Shown: positions 10,810 to 21,985, counted from the first letter of the stretch. The stretch is DNA of 64,000 nucleotides from Saccharum officinarum (GCA_020631735.1 CM036201.1:79894502-79958501); one strand, 5' to 3'. A program made the numbers and translations. The notes: generated from the letters alone by a model not told the origin.

Positions 10810-11908
10810 GTTTTTCACTTCGATCAGAGTTTGGAAAATACGCATTGTTAGATTAATCGTAGAATATATTTTCGTAGCACATTTATTTTGAAATCATAAA
10901 TGCTAATAATATTTTGTTAAAGAGTTAGTCAGACTCAAGAAAGTTTTAAGGCATGCAATTTAGAATATCGGCCTTGTTTAGATAACCAAATGCATGGAGT
11001 ACTAAATGCCGAGGGCGCGCGACAAGGCCCCGTGCGGGTGGCAGAGACGGCCCCCGCCCGGGCGCACAGACGGCCTCACGAGTCGCGTCGCGTGCGCGCG
11101 CAGCTTTCCGCAGGCGGACATCCCACCCCACGTGTGGCACTGGTACGCGCACGTGCCGGCGCAGCGTCCCGACCGGCCGGACGGACGGCGGGGCAGATCG
11201 TCGAGGCGCGCGTGGCCTGCCGCTGCGCCCCCTGCGCCGGGGCCCGGCCGGCCGAGCGACGACCGACGAGAGCCCCTGGCCCCTGCCCCGCGCGGCGCGG
11301 CGCGGTCGGATCGGACACGGCGGCGCGCCACAGCTGGCCGCCCTGCACCCCGGCCGGCCAAGATGACGCCTTTTTCATTCTCTGGCGAGACCGAGACCGA
11401 GACGTGACGTGCAACGCACCGTGACACTGTGTACACCAGTCGATCCGGCCCACTCCACTCCTTCCATATGTGGTTGCCCAACTCGACACGAGCGAGCTCT
11501 TTTTGTACAAGCTAGGATGCATGGGTGGGCAGATGCCTGGCGAGGCGCTTTACTCGTCACCTTCTTCTCTGGGATGGATCAGCGTTAGCCTGTGTACATG
11601 GCCGACAACAACGCAAGTGACAGCCATACGCCGCGGTGGTTGGTCGTATCTTCTCTCTCTGTTGGTCTGTTGGAGAGACGAAAGAAAGCGAGGGGAGGCC
11701 GGGCGAGATTATGCCATGCTCGCTCCAACTTATCAGCAATTAATAATATTTTTTTCTAATAACATAATAAATCAGTATCAGCAAGATTATAAGCCGCGTC
11801 AGCATAATTAATGGAGCCGTTTCGTCCCCATAAAACTCTCTTTACTGCCATGAAACTCTTATCATCTCTTTCTTTATTAATACGGTGCCACGTCATCATA
11901 ATTCATGG
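10810..11908. other. intergenic DNA, GC-rich core, no gene identified
   Basis: A very GC-rich block (about 11010-11360) is open in several frames on both strands, which is what high GC produces. No domain, splice structure or similarity is apparent. At 10970-11009 about 40 bp of the Tourist-type MITE left end (GGCCTTGTTTAGAT ... ACTAAATG) survive and then break off. Confidence 0.45.
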
Positions 11909-12036
11909 AGCCATTCGGCTGTGCTGATAAGCCGGCTGAAAAACACTGTTGGCTGATTTGTTGTGAGAGAAAAATACTGTTCCGATTGAAAAAACAAGCT
12001 GAAAAAGACGGATTTATAAGCCGAATGAACAGGGCC
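11909..12036. mobile_element. short MITE of a second family
   Basis: The right end reads AGCCGAATGAACAGGGCC and the left end is a degenerate inverted version around CCATTCGGCTG. The interior holds GCTGATAAGCCGGCTGAAA and TGTTGTGAGAGAAAAA, which recur in part around 1035-1110. The target duplication is not clear. Confidence 0.5.
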
Positions 12037-12288
12037 AATATCCATGAAATTCTGATTAAGTACTAACCGGAGTGGAGCAGTAATCCAGTCTAGGTAGGTC
12101 CACAGAACAACTACTTAAATAAATAAGTACGTACTACGGCACTGGAGTAGGCTTTGATCACATGAGATCTTTTTAACTCCTCTGACAACAGTATCCCCAT
12201 GTCAGAGTTGTCGCCCGGAAAACGTGTCTGTGAGGGAAACACGGTTTTCTAGAGACAAACATTTAGGGACGGATAGTGTAGATCTCTA

Positions 12289-12528
12289 GGCCTGGTTTAG
12301 ATTATAATTTTTTTCAACTCTATCTACTATAGCATTTTCGTTTGTATTTGACGATTAGTGTCAAATTATGCACTAATTAGGCTCAAAAGATTCGTCTCAT
12401 GATTTACTACCAAACTGTACAATTAATTATTATTTTTACCAACATTTAATGCTCCATACATGTATCAAAAATTGATGTGATGGAGAGAGTAAAAAAACTT
12501 GAAATTTGGAAGGGAAGAGATCAAGGCC
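12289..12528. mobile_element. Tourist-like MITE, inverted orientation
   Basis: The 240-bp element begins GGCCTGGTTTAG and ends TCAAGGCC. CTA flanks it at 12286-12288 and 12529-12531. The internal blocks are the reverse complement of those in the copy at 1475-1717, for example AAAAGATTCGTCTCATG. Confidence 0.75.
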
Positions 12529-13734
12529 CTACTCCAACTCCGTGCAAGCATGTTTCAGCACCAGTAATAATACCACTGGTACTAGACTAGTAGCTTCACA
12601 AATCAAAGGATTAAGGATCCACACCGGCATGGCATGCTGCATGCAAGGTGGGATCGAGCTGATGATGATGAGCGCGCCCAACACAACACCCTGTACTGCA
12701 CGTACGTCGTCCGATCCGTCCATTAACTATGATTTTGTTTGCATCGCCGCCCATGTTACGCTAATTAACCCTCCTTGCCTTGCCTTGTTTCCTCTTTTCT
12801 GCTCCTCTAGTGTTCTGTCCTGACTTTTGCTTGTGATCACCTTGGTTACGTTTAATAAATTTTCAGTAGAGGCCTCTGGGCCTTTCCTGTTTCCTAAAAA
12901 AAAATGTATACAGGAGTATTCATTCTTCTATTGCATGCATGAGATGCAGATGCAGATGCACACAACGTAACGGCTGAGGGAGAGGGACGCTCCCAGTCCC
13001 TGGCCCCGGCCGCTTTGGATCCATCCAAAGCACACCGTCTCCATCATGCTCGCAGCATCCCCCCATGTTCTTGATCCCTAATTTTTCTTTTCCGAATCAA
13101 TCATGCATTAAAGACGCTAATCATAACGATGTTGTTCAGAAATTAGAATGCATGCATGGCTTTGCCTTGTTTACATCGCGTCTCGACTTTTATTTGTCGA
13201 CCATCAGGCACTGCATTCATATAATATAACGGAGACACGGCGGATGTGAGGTGTCTTGTTTCCTCCCTTGCCTTTGCATTGTGAGATGGACATAGTCAGG
13301 ATGGATAATATAATGAAGTTGATTATTATTAGTAGTAGCCATGCATGCTAATGGCAATCATGGAGTCACATGACCCCAGCCCCCTCTTCTCTTCACCACC
13401 GTACCTAGCCTACCTACCTGTTCATGGTATATACTCTCTTCTTTGCATGACGCCCAAACTAGAGTATCTGTGTATGTTCATGCATGACGCCCAAGCTAAA
13501 GCCAGACATGCCAGCTACTAGCTGTGTGGTAAATTAAAGAAGAAAACAAAAGAAGAAACGGCACCACGAGAGGTAAATTAAACACAGTTCCCGCCCGGAG
13601 TCGATATATGATCAGCTAGCTTAGCACGCGTGGCAGCTAGGTAGCCTCGTCCTTTTGCGGGGATACCAGGATTAGTGTAGTCACTAATCAGATGGAATGG
13701 ACTAATTAATCACGCTGACTGATTAATTCTTAAC
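12529..13734. other. intergenic DNA, no gene identified
   Basis: AT-rich with many ATGCATG words. A segment near 12845-12905 ends in a poly-A run after GGCCTCTGGGCCTTTCC and could be a 5'-truncated retroposon tail, but I see no clear duplication. Nothing coding is supported. Confidence 0.4.
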
Positions 13735-13761
13735 TAGTAGGATTAGTAAAGTGACGACCGT

Positions 13762-13837
13762 CTTTTTTGGGTTTCATCTCTAGCCTACCCCAACTTGCTT
13801 GGGACAAAAGGCTACGTTGTTGTTGTAGTTATAGTAG
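13762..13837 (+). mobile_element. 5'-truncated LINE 3' tail with long target duplication
   Basis: The sequence has the CTACCCCAACTTGCTTGGGA phrase and the AAAGGCT plus (TTG)n tail that I know from the 3' ends of grass L1-type elements. The flanks are 27-bp repeats at 13735-13761 and 13838-13864 with one mismatch (core GGATTAGTAAAGTG then CGACCGT). The first bases of the repeat overlap a TAG run at the tail. Confidence 0.65.
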
Positions 13838-14078
13838 TAGTAGGATTAGTAAAGTGTCGACCGTGCTAGCTAGACGACACAACGAAAGCGTGACAGAGAG
13901 GAAGATTCCGGCCATGGATGGCTGAAAAGTCCTCTACTACAGCCTGAAACTCAAGAAAGGGTTCACCAGTCCACTCGGCAGGTAGACATTCCCCTGCACC
14001 GTACCACAGCAGGTCTGGGATCGATCGGCTTAGGGATCTGTGATATACTGTATGAAGCAAGTAATTAATCCTGAGCCG

Positions 14079-14320
14079 CGCCTTGTTTAGTTTGCCTCAA
14101 AGTTCCAAGTTTTTTCACTCTCTCTCCATCACATCAATTTTTAACCGCTTGCATGGAGTATTAAATGTAGGTAAAAAAAATAACTAATTACACAGTTTAG
14201 TTGGAAATCAAGAGATGAATCTTTTGAGCCTAGTTGGTCCATGATTGGACAATATTTGCCAAATAAGACGAAAGTGGTACTATTCATCGGTTTGAAATTT
14301 TCTTCAATCTAAACAAGGGC
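14079..14320. mobile_element. Tourist-like MITE
   Basis: The ends are GCCTTGTTTAG on the left and CTAAACAAGGGC on the right. The interior has the shared GCATGGAGTATTAAATGTAG, ACACAGTTTAGTTG and AAATAAGACGAAAGTG blocks. The duplication at the ends is ambiguous. Confidence 0.7.
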
Positions 14321-15602
14321 CAGTTGCGTGGTGATGGAGCTGCTACTATTGCTTGGGCGCCAGGATTTTGGATAAAAAACTAAAGCAACTGGTCCCATGC
14401 TTAATTAAGCAGGGGAGGGGGCCGGGCGGACGCGTGGGGAAGCGCGAGTGGTGGGTGGTGGGCGGGCGGATCACGTGGCCAACGCACACGCGGGGACAAA
14501 GGGATCTGACCGCGCCTTCCTTTTTCCGGCCGCATGTCCATCGCGCCGTGTCGTTTTCGCGTTCAGAAAAATTGGGCCGAAGGAAAGAGGGAGACGCTCG
14601 GGGCCGTCGAGCCACGCGAGCTACGGAGCGAGGGGGCCCAGGGGTGGGTATGAGATGAATTTTCTACCCGTGAGTATGTTATTGGGTAAAATCCTATATC
14701 CATCGGGTATGACGGGTACGGGTGCGGGTGTATACTACCCATACCCGCGGGTAAGATATACCCGTAAAAAATAACTAGCCAACCTCAGTTATTTTAGCGC
14801 ATATAAGTCATGAATTTGGCTCATTAAGACATCCACTATATTTTCTAGTAGATTGTCTTTGTTGTAATGATGCTAATAATGTTTGTAACTTGTTGGAAGC
14901 TTAGAATGATTTATTTTTGCATGTGACTATTTGATATTTTTAGGTAATTTTCGGGTATGCTATCAGGTACGGGTTACCCGTCGGGTGAGAATTACCCGGC
15001 GGGTACGGGTATGGAACTATTTTTTACGGGTACAGGTAAAATTTTGCGGGTACAGATACAAGTACGGGTGGGCGTTACCCGTTTGCCATCTTGACCCCCG
15101 GCTCATGCTCATGATCGTGACTCGTGAGGCGCGGCAGGTGGTGGCCCCGTGGCTCGTGGCGCCCCTCTCCTGCGCCGCGTGCGGTGGGCTCCGCCCTGTC
15201 CCGCTCCCGGTCCGGTCGCTCCCGCTTGTCGCCGAGCGATCGAGCGCGCCGTCACCCAATTAACGCTGTCTGGTGGGTGGCCTGACGCCGTCCGCCCCGG
15301 CTCGTGCCCTCGCTCGCACGTGGCGACCAGAGCGAACGAGCACGTGCAGCCGGAGCCGGTGGGCCACCTACCCACGCACGCAGCCCAACAGACTGCTTTG
15401 CGCGGTCCGGGCCCAGAGACTCTCGTGACAGCAACCTCCCGATTGGTATGGTATTCACAGCGAGGAATGCCGTTTGCTTGAACGGGAGGGCCTCCAATCT
15501 CCAGATAAAGCCTCCTCGTAGCTCAACAAAACAAACTGTAGTCGTGACGAACAATGAATTTGTTCAGACCGAGTCTTCTTTTTTTTTTCAACCAAAAACA
15601 AT
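14321..15602. other. intergenic DNA with a GGGTACGGGT-rich transposon relic
   Basis: From about 14640 to 15100 both ends are rich in ACGGGTA/TACCCG words (GGGTACGGGTATGG, CCCATACCCGCGGG). Outer parts resemble CAGGGGTGG...GCAAACGGGTA, which suggests an old hAT-like element, but I could not confirm a target duplication. The GC-rich part after 15100 has no recognisable gene. Confidence 0.4.
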
Positions 15603-15759
15603 AAAAAGGGGGCAGACCCAGTGCCAGAGGCTCCCACACGAGTGGAGTCTAGAGAGGGAAATAACCGAAGCAAAGTCTTACTCCCGCAGAAATTCTGCCG
15701 AAAGACGACTTCGAACCCAGGACCTGGTGACCCGGCGAGCCAGCAACATTGTTTCAACG
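15603..15759 (-). mobile_element. tRNA-derived SINE relic (minus orientation)
   Basis: The sequence aligns with the SINE at 23706-23877 over GCAGACCCAGTGCCAGAGGC, AGCAAAGTCTTAC, AGAAATTCTGC and CTTCGAACCCAGGACCTGGT. It includes the complement of a pol III box B (GGTTCGAA). The box A end is lost. AAAAACAAT occurs on both sides (15594-15602 and 15760-15768). Confidence 0.65.
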
Positions 15760-16565
15760 AAAAACAATGTGAAAAACAAAACACAATTGATGCGTCCGTT
15801 TGGCGTCACGGAGATTCAAGGATTTTCCACTTGGACCTGTGAGCCGGTCAACTGACAGAGAGGGACAAATTCCGTGACGGCCTGTCCTGACCGCGGGCCC
15901 AGAGGAGAGTCCAGTAGTGCACGGGCGCTGCCGGTGCCGGCCACGGCCCACGGCCCACGGCGACTGGCGCGTGTCCTAGCTGCCGTGCCGCTGCCCACCT
16001 GTGGACATGTGGTGGGGTCTCTCAGCTTGGATCTTGCAGCACGATGGAAATCGGAGATCCAATGTATACGATGGATTGCGGCTAGGGATGGCAGGTGTGT
16101 GTAAAGTATTAGGCCGTCCACGACCATAGCTGCGATCTTTAATATTTTATATGTCCGCGAGCATGCCTGTGGATAAAAAGATTCATTCATACCCGTGTTT
16201 CGCACCCGCCAGGTACCCATCATGGATCGAGCACCTGTCAGGTAATTTTATGAGATATCAAATAATAAAATCACATTGGATGTAGTTTTTGGCCGCTCGG
16301 ACAACTACAAAGAGCAAACCATACAAGCATTTGACTTCTAGAGAGAAGATAGCCACGGTATTCTTTGCATCATATAGATGACCTTGTGTTTCTCATATTG
16401 GTTAATTTAAAACTTTTTTTTGTCGCGTTTGTGGGCTGGTTTTTCTTCAATGAACAAGTACTTACGAAGCCATAACTCTTCTTTCATTATTTAAAAAAAA
16501 AAACTAAGGGGCGGGCTTGTAGCACGGAGCCACGAACGAACCTACTACACCTGCAGAGATAGATT
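15760..16565. other. intergenic DNA, no gene identified
   Basis: Mixed composition. Open frames are short and overlap each other on both strands. I see no motif to report. Confidence 0.4.
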
Positions 16566-16649
16566 GATCCATGGAAGCCACTACACCTAACCGTGCCGGA
16601 GGACTTCTTCGAGCGGTTCAAGGACTCCAAGGTCTATCGCTGCCGCTAA
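16566..16649 (+). pseudogene. possible orphan C-terminal coding fragment
   Basis: One frame reads 27 residues and a TAA stop, with composition unlike neighbouring noise (acidic/aromatic DPWKP...VPEDFFERFKDSKVY). It is preceded by a CTGCAG that could be an old splice acceptor, and a TAG lies just upstream in frame. I do not recognise the family. It could be a captured exon fragment or chance. Confidence 0.25.
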
Positions 16650-17391
16650 GCCATGCTCACCGTCCATGCTACACTTTGTGCTTCGCTCTCAATGTCGGGG
16701 AAACGGGGCAAAGCCCTAAAAAGAAGCCTAGATGGGCCGGGAAATGCATGCCGCATGCATGGGCTGGGCTCTTGTAAACTTGCAGCGAATGAATCAGTCA
16801 TGGTACTTAGTACTAGTAATCTTGCTAAAAAAACTTAGTACTAGTAATGAGTCTAGGCCCAATTAGTTAAATAGATATTTTATATTTCAAACGGGGGTAA
16901 ATTCTCTAAGTATAAGAGCAACTTCAGCAGACCCCCTATTCAAGTGAGCTTTAGAAAAGCTATTGGATCAATACAAATAAGCTTGCATGGTTTTTCTGAA
17001 GCTGTCCAAATAGATTCACAAACCATTTTGGACAAATATATTCCAAATATGCTTGCTCAGTTTTCATCAATATATTATTCTAAATCTTAAGTCGTTTGAT
17101 TTTCTCTGCCTAGCTAGCTAGGTACTACGTAGCAAAAAAAGAAAAAAAAATCTACATATGACTATTTGCAATTTGAAACGGAGAGTGAATGTGCATTCAT
17201 GGCAGCTCACAAGAGAGAAAACATCACATGCATGTCAAATTATTGACCTAGGACTAGGACAGGCGTTTGTTTTAGTAATCACTCCTATTCTACATCAAAT
17301 TTTGTGCATCTTGGCTACCCGTGACGGATCCAGAAACCGATCAAGAATGGCGGGAGTACAGAAGGGGCGCGGCTCCTGGTGTGGTGCGGAC
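16650..17391. other. intergenic DNA upstream of the ZAT gene
   Basis: No gene. Near 17318 the sequence CGTGACGGATCCAGAA resembles the terminal motif of the hAT-type elements in this window, but no partner end is seen. 17383-17391 is the left target copy of the following MULE. Confidence 0.4.
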
Positions 17392-18311
17392 TAAGTTGCA
17401 TGGATACGGATACGCGTATCGGTATCGGATACAGATACGGATACGGATACGCCAATTTCCCAAAAAACCCGATACGTGGATACGTTTTACTATTTTTTAG
17501 TAAAATAAATAATAATGCAAATTAAAATTGTGAAACTGTAAAATTTGAGCAATCACTAATTATTAGTTTAGTTTCTTGTGAGAAAATAGAACTTCTATGG
17601 GGCAGAATGTAAGAAATTAGTTAAGAGAATCAGAGGAAGAAAGTTTATAGGAGTTCTTAGAAAAGGAAGGGACCAAATCATAAAACCGCCCTATCCTTAT
17701 CTTCTAAGCCGTCCTTACTCCCGAGCACATCTCTCTGTTCTCTCCTGCGCTCTCCTTTCCCTTCCTTCCGTCTCCCACAGCCACGCCGCTGTGCTCGAGC
17801 CCCTCCCCGTCGCCTGATGAGCTGCCTCCGCCGCGCTCCCGCCTCCTCTGGGGCCTCTCTTCCTCCTCATCCTAGACGGCGGAGGTGGAGGCGCTCCCGC
17901 CGCAGCGCCCCTCCACGGGCCTTCGGACGGAGAGCTGTGGCGCATCTCCTGCACGAGAGGCGGCGCAAGGGGGCGGGCCGGCGGGGGCTTGTCGCTGGCG
18001 GCGAGCGAGCGGTGGTGCATCTCCTGCGCGGGAGGCCGCGCGCGTGTGCAGCCATGCGAGGCGTCGCCGCGTCGGGACATCGTGAGCGTTTGGCTTCTTG
18101 TTGGGCTGGGCCGTATCCCACACGTCTGATACGTATCAGGTCACGTAGTCAATGTTCCCAACGTATCGGTGAAGAGTATCCGGATTATTGTTGATTTGTT
18201 TTTTTACGGATACTCCGTCGGTACGTATCCCACGCGTATCAAGCCGTATCCGTATCGGATACGTATCCGATACGGGATAGGTACCTATCTCGGCGTGTCG
18301 GGGTAACATAG
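17392..18311. mobile_element. Pack-MULE-like element with GATACG-rich ends
   Basis: The 920-bp element is flanked by an exact 9-bp duplication GGTGCGGAC (17383-17391 and 18312-18320), the size typical of Mutator-like elements. The ends are inverted and rich in GATACG/CGTATC words: TAAGTTGCATGGATACGG on the left, and the complement CTATGTTACCCCGACACGCC on the right. Between them, about 17700-18110, lies a GC-rich segment reading like a 5' UTR/first exon, which suggests a captured host fragment. No transposase. It ends 261 bp before the start codon of the zinc-finger gene. Confidence 0.75.
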
Positions 18312-18572
18312 GGTGCGGACGCTGTGGAGGGCTGTTGGGCTGGCCTGTTGGGGGGCTGTTGGGCTGGACGAAATGGTACACGAAAGATAGGCGAAGCAAC
18401 GGAAGCCCGACCCCGCCCGAAGGCACAGCCTCTCGTCTCAGGATGCAGCAGCAACCGCCGGCAACCGCTGCGGCACAAGCGCGTCCGTACATATCGGCCC
18501 CCCAGCCTCCTTCGCAAGTGCAACTTCCACTTCCCTCCTCGCCCAACCTCCCCGATCAATCGATGGTTCACC

Positions 18573-19391
18573 ATGGCCACTCCGATCCGGCTTGCCGCGG
18601 CTCCTCCTGCTCGTCCTCCGCAGCCACTGTCGCCCCAGCCTCCACCGCACGACACGACGCTCACGCTGTCGCTGGCGCTTCCACCTCCCCCGTTCGTCTG
18701 CGCGATCTCCCCGAGGCCGGTGCCGCGGCCGCCGGACGGCGGCGTCGCCCGGGTGCGGTCGTCGTCGCTCACGGAGGACACGCCGCCGTCGCCGTGCAGC
18801 GAGTGCGGCAAGCAGTTCCCGTCGTGGAAGGCGCTGTTCGGCCACATGCGGTGCCACCCAGAGCGTCAGTGGCGCGGGATCAAGAAGCCGTCGCACTTCC
18901 GCCACCAGGCCGTCGTGGCGGCGGCCGCGGCCGCGGACCTGCAGTTCACCGAGCAGGAGCGCGAGACCGCCACGAGCCTGCTCATGCTGCGGCAAGGTGA
19001 GCCTGGCAAGGGAAAGAAGAGTATTCTCGGCGCCTCGCCTAGCGCCAAGGCGAGCTGCGGCGCCAGCACGTCGGCTTCTTCGCCGCCGCCGCCAAGGTGC
19101 GACGACCACAAGTGTAGCGTCTGCGCTCGGGGGTTCGCCACCGGGCAGGCTCTCGGCGGGCACAAGCGATGCCACTGGGAGAAGACGACTTGCGCGGAGG
19201 GGACGACGGCGGTTGCAACATCCAGCGGCTGCAGCGCGTCGCCAACGTCGTCGTCACAAGCGACGCCGGCCACCACGCTGGACCTCAACCTGCCGCCGCC
19301 AGGGATGCCGCCATTGCCAAAGAAACGGAAGCGCGATCAAGGCGAGGTCTTGGACGCGACGTTGGATTTGAAGCTTGGGTTCCAGTTCTAG
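18573..19391 (+). CDS. C2H2 zinc-finger transcriptional repressor, ZAT type (C1-2i)
   Basis: The single-exon gene encodes 272 residues. The start at 18573 sits in a strong plant context (CACCATGGCC). The same frame is open upstream to 18324, but that part is low-complexity. Finger 1 uses C75, C78, H91, H95 with KALFGH in the recognition helix. Finger 2 uses C181, C184, H197, H201 with the canonical plant QALGGH. Repression (EAR, LxLxL) motifs occur at 30-36 (LTLSLAL), 236-240 (LDLNL) and 264-268 (LDLKL). KKRKR at 250-254 is a likely nuclear signal. The family binds promoters of stress or developmental genes in the nucleus and recruits corepressors; which targets cannot be told here. The codon usage is GC-rich, as in many grass intronless genes. 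A Pack-MULE-like element lies directly 5'. Confidence 0.92.
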   Translation: MATPIRLAAAPPARPPQPLSPQPPPHDTTLTLSLALPPPPFVCAISPRPVPRPPDGGVARVRSSSLTEDTPPSPCSECGKQFPSWKALFGHMRCHPERQWRGIKKPSHFRHQAVVAAAAAADLQFTEQERETATSLLMLRQGEPGKGKKSILGASPSAKASCGASTSASSPPPPRCDDHKCSVCARGFATGQALGGHKRCHWEKTTCAEGTTAVATSSGCSASPTSSSQATPATTLDLNLPPPGMPPLPKKRKRDQGEVLDATLDLKLGFQF

Positions 19392-19715
19392 AGCTAGCGT
19401 TGCAACAGTCATCCACTTGCTAGCTAGGTCTTCTGATGATACATATATATGTGTATCTATAATATATGTGCATGTGTACAATGTTGGTAGCCTTTGTTTT
19501 GTTTGTGTCTTTTCTAGACGCCCTGATTCAGAAAGGAAGTTTTTCTGATCTATCTGAATCGGCGGCTTGCTAATCTGACCTTTCCAGTGGTGTACTAACT
19601 GTAAGTCTGTAACATATATATATCCGTGTGTATGTTTAGCTGATTGTGATATATGTAATAAAGTATATTTCTGTGTTCAAACAACTTGTGTGCCATCATT
19701 TACGAACACATGATA
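19392..19715 (+). other. 3' flank of the ZAT gene
   Basis: AT-rich downstream sequence with several possible plant poly(A) signals such as AATAAA-like TGTAATAAAG near 19655. No ORF of interest. Confidence 0.4.
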
Positions 19716-19789
19716 CTCCCTCTGTTTTAAATTTGGTTGCGTAGCAAAAGCTTTGCGTTTTAAAAAGTTAAAATTTCAAACGGACGGAG
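19716..19789. mobile_element. Stowaway MITE
   Basis: The 74-bp element begins CTCCCTCTGTTTTAAA and ends TTTCAAACGGACGGAG, the Stowaway/Mariner terminus and its imperfect complement. A TA duplication flanks it at 19714-19715 and 19790-19791. Confidence 0.85.
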
Positions 19790-20171
19790 TAGTAAGTGGC
19801 AACAGCTGTATCATGTATTCATGTTCAATGCAGTTCAATTTGTATTTTCAAACCTTCTGATGTGATAATTAATATAAGTATGTTGAAATAATAATGTGTT
19901 TCTTCATCTATTTGCACGACATGATGATATATGTAGCAGCTGCTGTGTCATTGTTCAGTGTAGTTCAATTTCTATTTTCTGATCTGGAGGAACACTACGT
20001 GTAAAGGCTAGTACTTGCCATTGATTGTTTTTTTTTCTTTTCAAAAGAAGTTGCCGTTGATTATTGTAACAAATCTAGTCTTTCGTATATAGGTATAGGT
20101 ATGACCCACCGACTGAATTTACATGTTCTATCAGCACTTGTATTTGTATACGGTAATGATATAGCCCGGGC
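19790..20171. other. AT-rich intergenic DNA, nothing identified
   Basis: Two similar phrases, CATGTTCAATGCAGTTCAATTTGTATTTTC and TTGTTCAGTGTAGTTCAATTTCTATTTTC, about 130 bp apart, suggest an old local duplication. No gene. Confidence 0.35.
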
Positions 20172-20197
20172 ATCTGGATGGAAGGACGTCGCTTCCC

Positions 20198-20295
20198 ACC
20201 GAATCATTCTTATCCATTTATTCTGAGCCCGACCGAATCGTTCTTATCCATTTGTTTTGAGCCCGACTCGTTCTTATCCATTTGTTTTGAGCCCG
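20198..20295. repeat. three-copy tandem repeat, unit 30-34 bp
   Basis: Copies start at 20198, 20232 and 20266 and share TTCTTATCCATTT and TTTTGAGCCCGA, with the third four bases shorter. The first copy differs by a few transitions. No coding frame spans it convincingly. Confidence 0.85.
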
Positions 20296-20832
20296 ACGAC
20301 ATGTACAACTTGCTCCTAGGAGCCCAGCACCAACTCCTTCCTCTCCCTTCGATACGCCCTCACCTCACTACCTCCCTCGCCCCCGAATCGAGGCGAGCGG
20401 CCGTGCATGCGCTACACAACAGGCCCCGACGTCGATGACTTCGATGCGGAACAACGGGGAAAAGGTTGCGGCGGCCGTGCCAACGAGCTTTGCGCATGCT
20501 ACCAGCCACCAGCATGCCATCGAGCTCCACACATGCGCCACTGAGCCGGTGAGCCTCGACGATGGATGCTCCAGCAAGCAGGCGAGAAGGAGCTTCGTGT
20601 GACGCTGCCCCACTTGTGAGTTGTCTGCGCCGCTGCCGCATCGACGTCGAACTCTGCAACGACGAGTATCCACCCGCCCAATCAGCAAGGTGACATTGCG
20701 TTGCAACCCCATATTGCAAGTGTATGTTCTAGGTGTTTCAACTGATTGAGATGAATGTTGCAAGTTGTTTACCTAGATGTTGCAAAATACATCTAGATGT
20801 TGCAAAAATACATCTAGATGTTGCAATACTTA

Positions 20833-21075
20833 GGGCCTGTTTAGTTGCCCATGCAACCCAAAAAAGTTTGCACAGTACATGTCACATCGAATCTTGCGGC
20901 ACATGCATGGAGTACTAAATGTAGACAAAAGAAAAAACTAATTACACAGTTTAGTTGTAAATCACGAGACAAATCTTTTGAGCCTAATTAGTACATGATT
21001 GGACACAAATTGCCAAATAAAACGAAAAGTGCTACAGTAGCCAAACCCAAACTTTTTCACTAACTAAACAACCCC
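20833..21075. mobile_element. Tourist-like MITE with TTA target duplication
   Basis: The 243-bp element begins GGGCCTGTTTAGTT and ends AACTAAACAACCCC. TTA lies at 20830-20832 and 21076-21078. It splits a run of GTTGCAA-type repeats. This is the cleanest copy of the MITE family in the window. Confidence 0.88.
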
Positions 21076-21985
21076 TTATATAAAAATATTTCATCTATTT
21101 CAGATGTATGTTGCAAGTGTTTTATCTAGATGTTGCATATATTTCACGCATATGTTGCAAGTACATGTTTCAAATGTTTTGGTTTGTTTTAGACATATAT
21201 TGCATTTGTTTCAAGATGAGCATTTCATGTTTTAGAGTTAAAATCGGAGGGGCGCATGGATTCCTACGTGTGCGCGCGAAATGGAGCACATGCAGGCGGT
21301 CCCGCATGTAGGCAAGCGGCACGGGCAGTCCCCGCATGGCCTTCTTCCTTGGCAGCGCATTCGACAGTCGGCACGTACATGCCAGGATGGGGCTGGGAAC
21401 GGACAGTGGAGTAAAAAGCGCACGCATGCAGCCGCAGTGTGGTGCGCACGGAGGTGGTTTCCTTTCCAACCGCCTCCTCGTGTTGTAATTTGGTGCATTC
21501 CGTGGGACACTGAGCTGCGAATCAGAGCGGGCGGAGCACGCGGCACAGAGCTGGCGCAGGCGTCCAGATGTGGGCGTCCATCCGGGCGCTAGCTCTACTG
21601 GTAAACTAAACAGCTTCATCAGACGCTCATCTTGGAACAGAATTCAGACACTCATCTTCATCAGGCCTCATGTTCATGTACCAGCCCTCAGGTTCTGAGA
21701 ACATGTCTAAGTGTCTTGGTCTACGGTCTAGGTCCACCACCAGTCCTCATGTTCCGGATGTTGTTGGAAGAATTCCTACCTGGAGTATTAGATGGAACTT
21801 TCATGGGTAAGAAGTCCTTGAGAATGCTATCCAGGTCCTTAAAACATTTCCTGGCCTTTGCATCCGCTATTAGTGCTGCCCAGTCCTCAGACTGCATGAG
21901 GGTACTAGCATTACCAACAACCTGAAAAGCAATATAGACTACCCTGCCCAGCAGCAGGCGTAGTATACGTATACTCTTGGAGTAT

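Larger units (their letters stand above)
20172..21590. mobile_element. possible MULE-like repeat region rich in GTTGCAA words
   Basis: The left border has CCCGGGCATCTGGATGG and the right border the roughly inverted CCATCCGGGCGCTAG. Between them runs a degenerate series of AGATGTTGCAA-type words (20733-20830 and 21100-21225), interrupted by a Tourist MITE. I could not prove a 9-bp duplication, so the boundaries and class are tentative. No protein domain is seen in the GC-rich part. Confidence 0.35.

Noticed and set aside
11002..11522. Overlapping ORFs of 130-160 codons on both strands
   Set aside because: Caused by very high GC content; no domain or splice support.
17392..18311. Satellite DNA made of GATACG repeats
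   Set aside because: The words are confined to the two ends of an element with a 9-bp duplication.
18438..19371. Long antisense and alternate-frame ORFs over the ZAT gene
   Set aside because: Shadows of the GC-rich zinc-finger frame; Arg/Ala-rich without domains.
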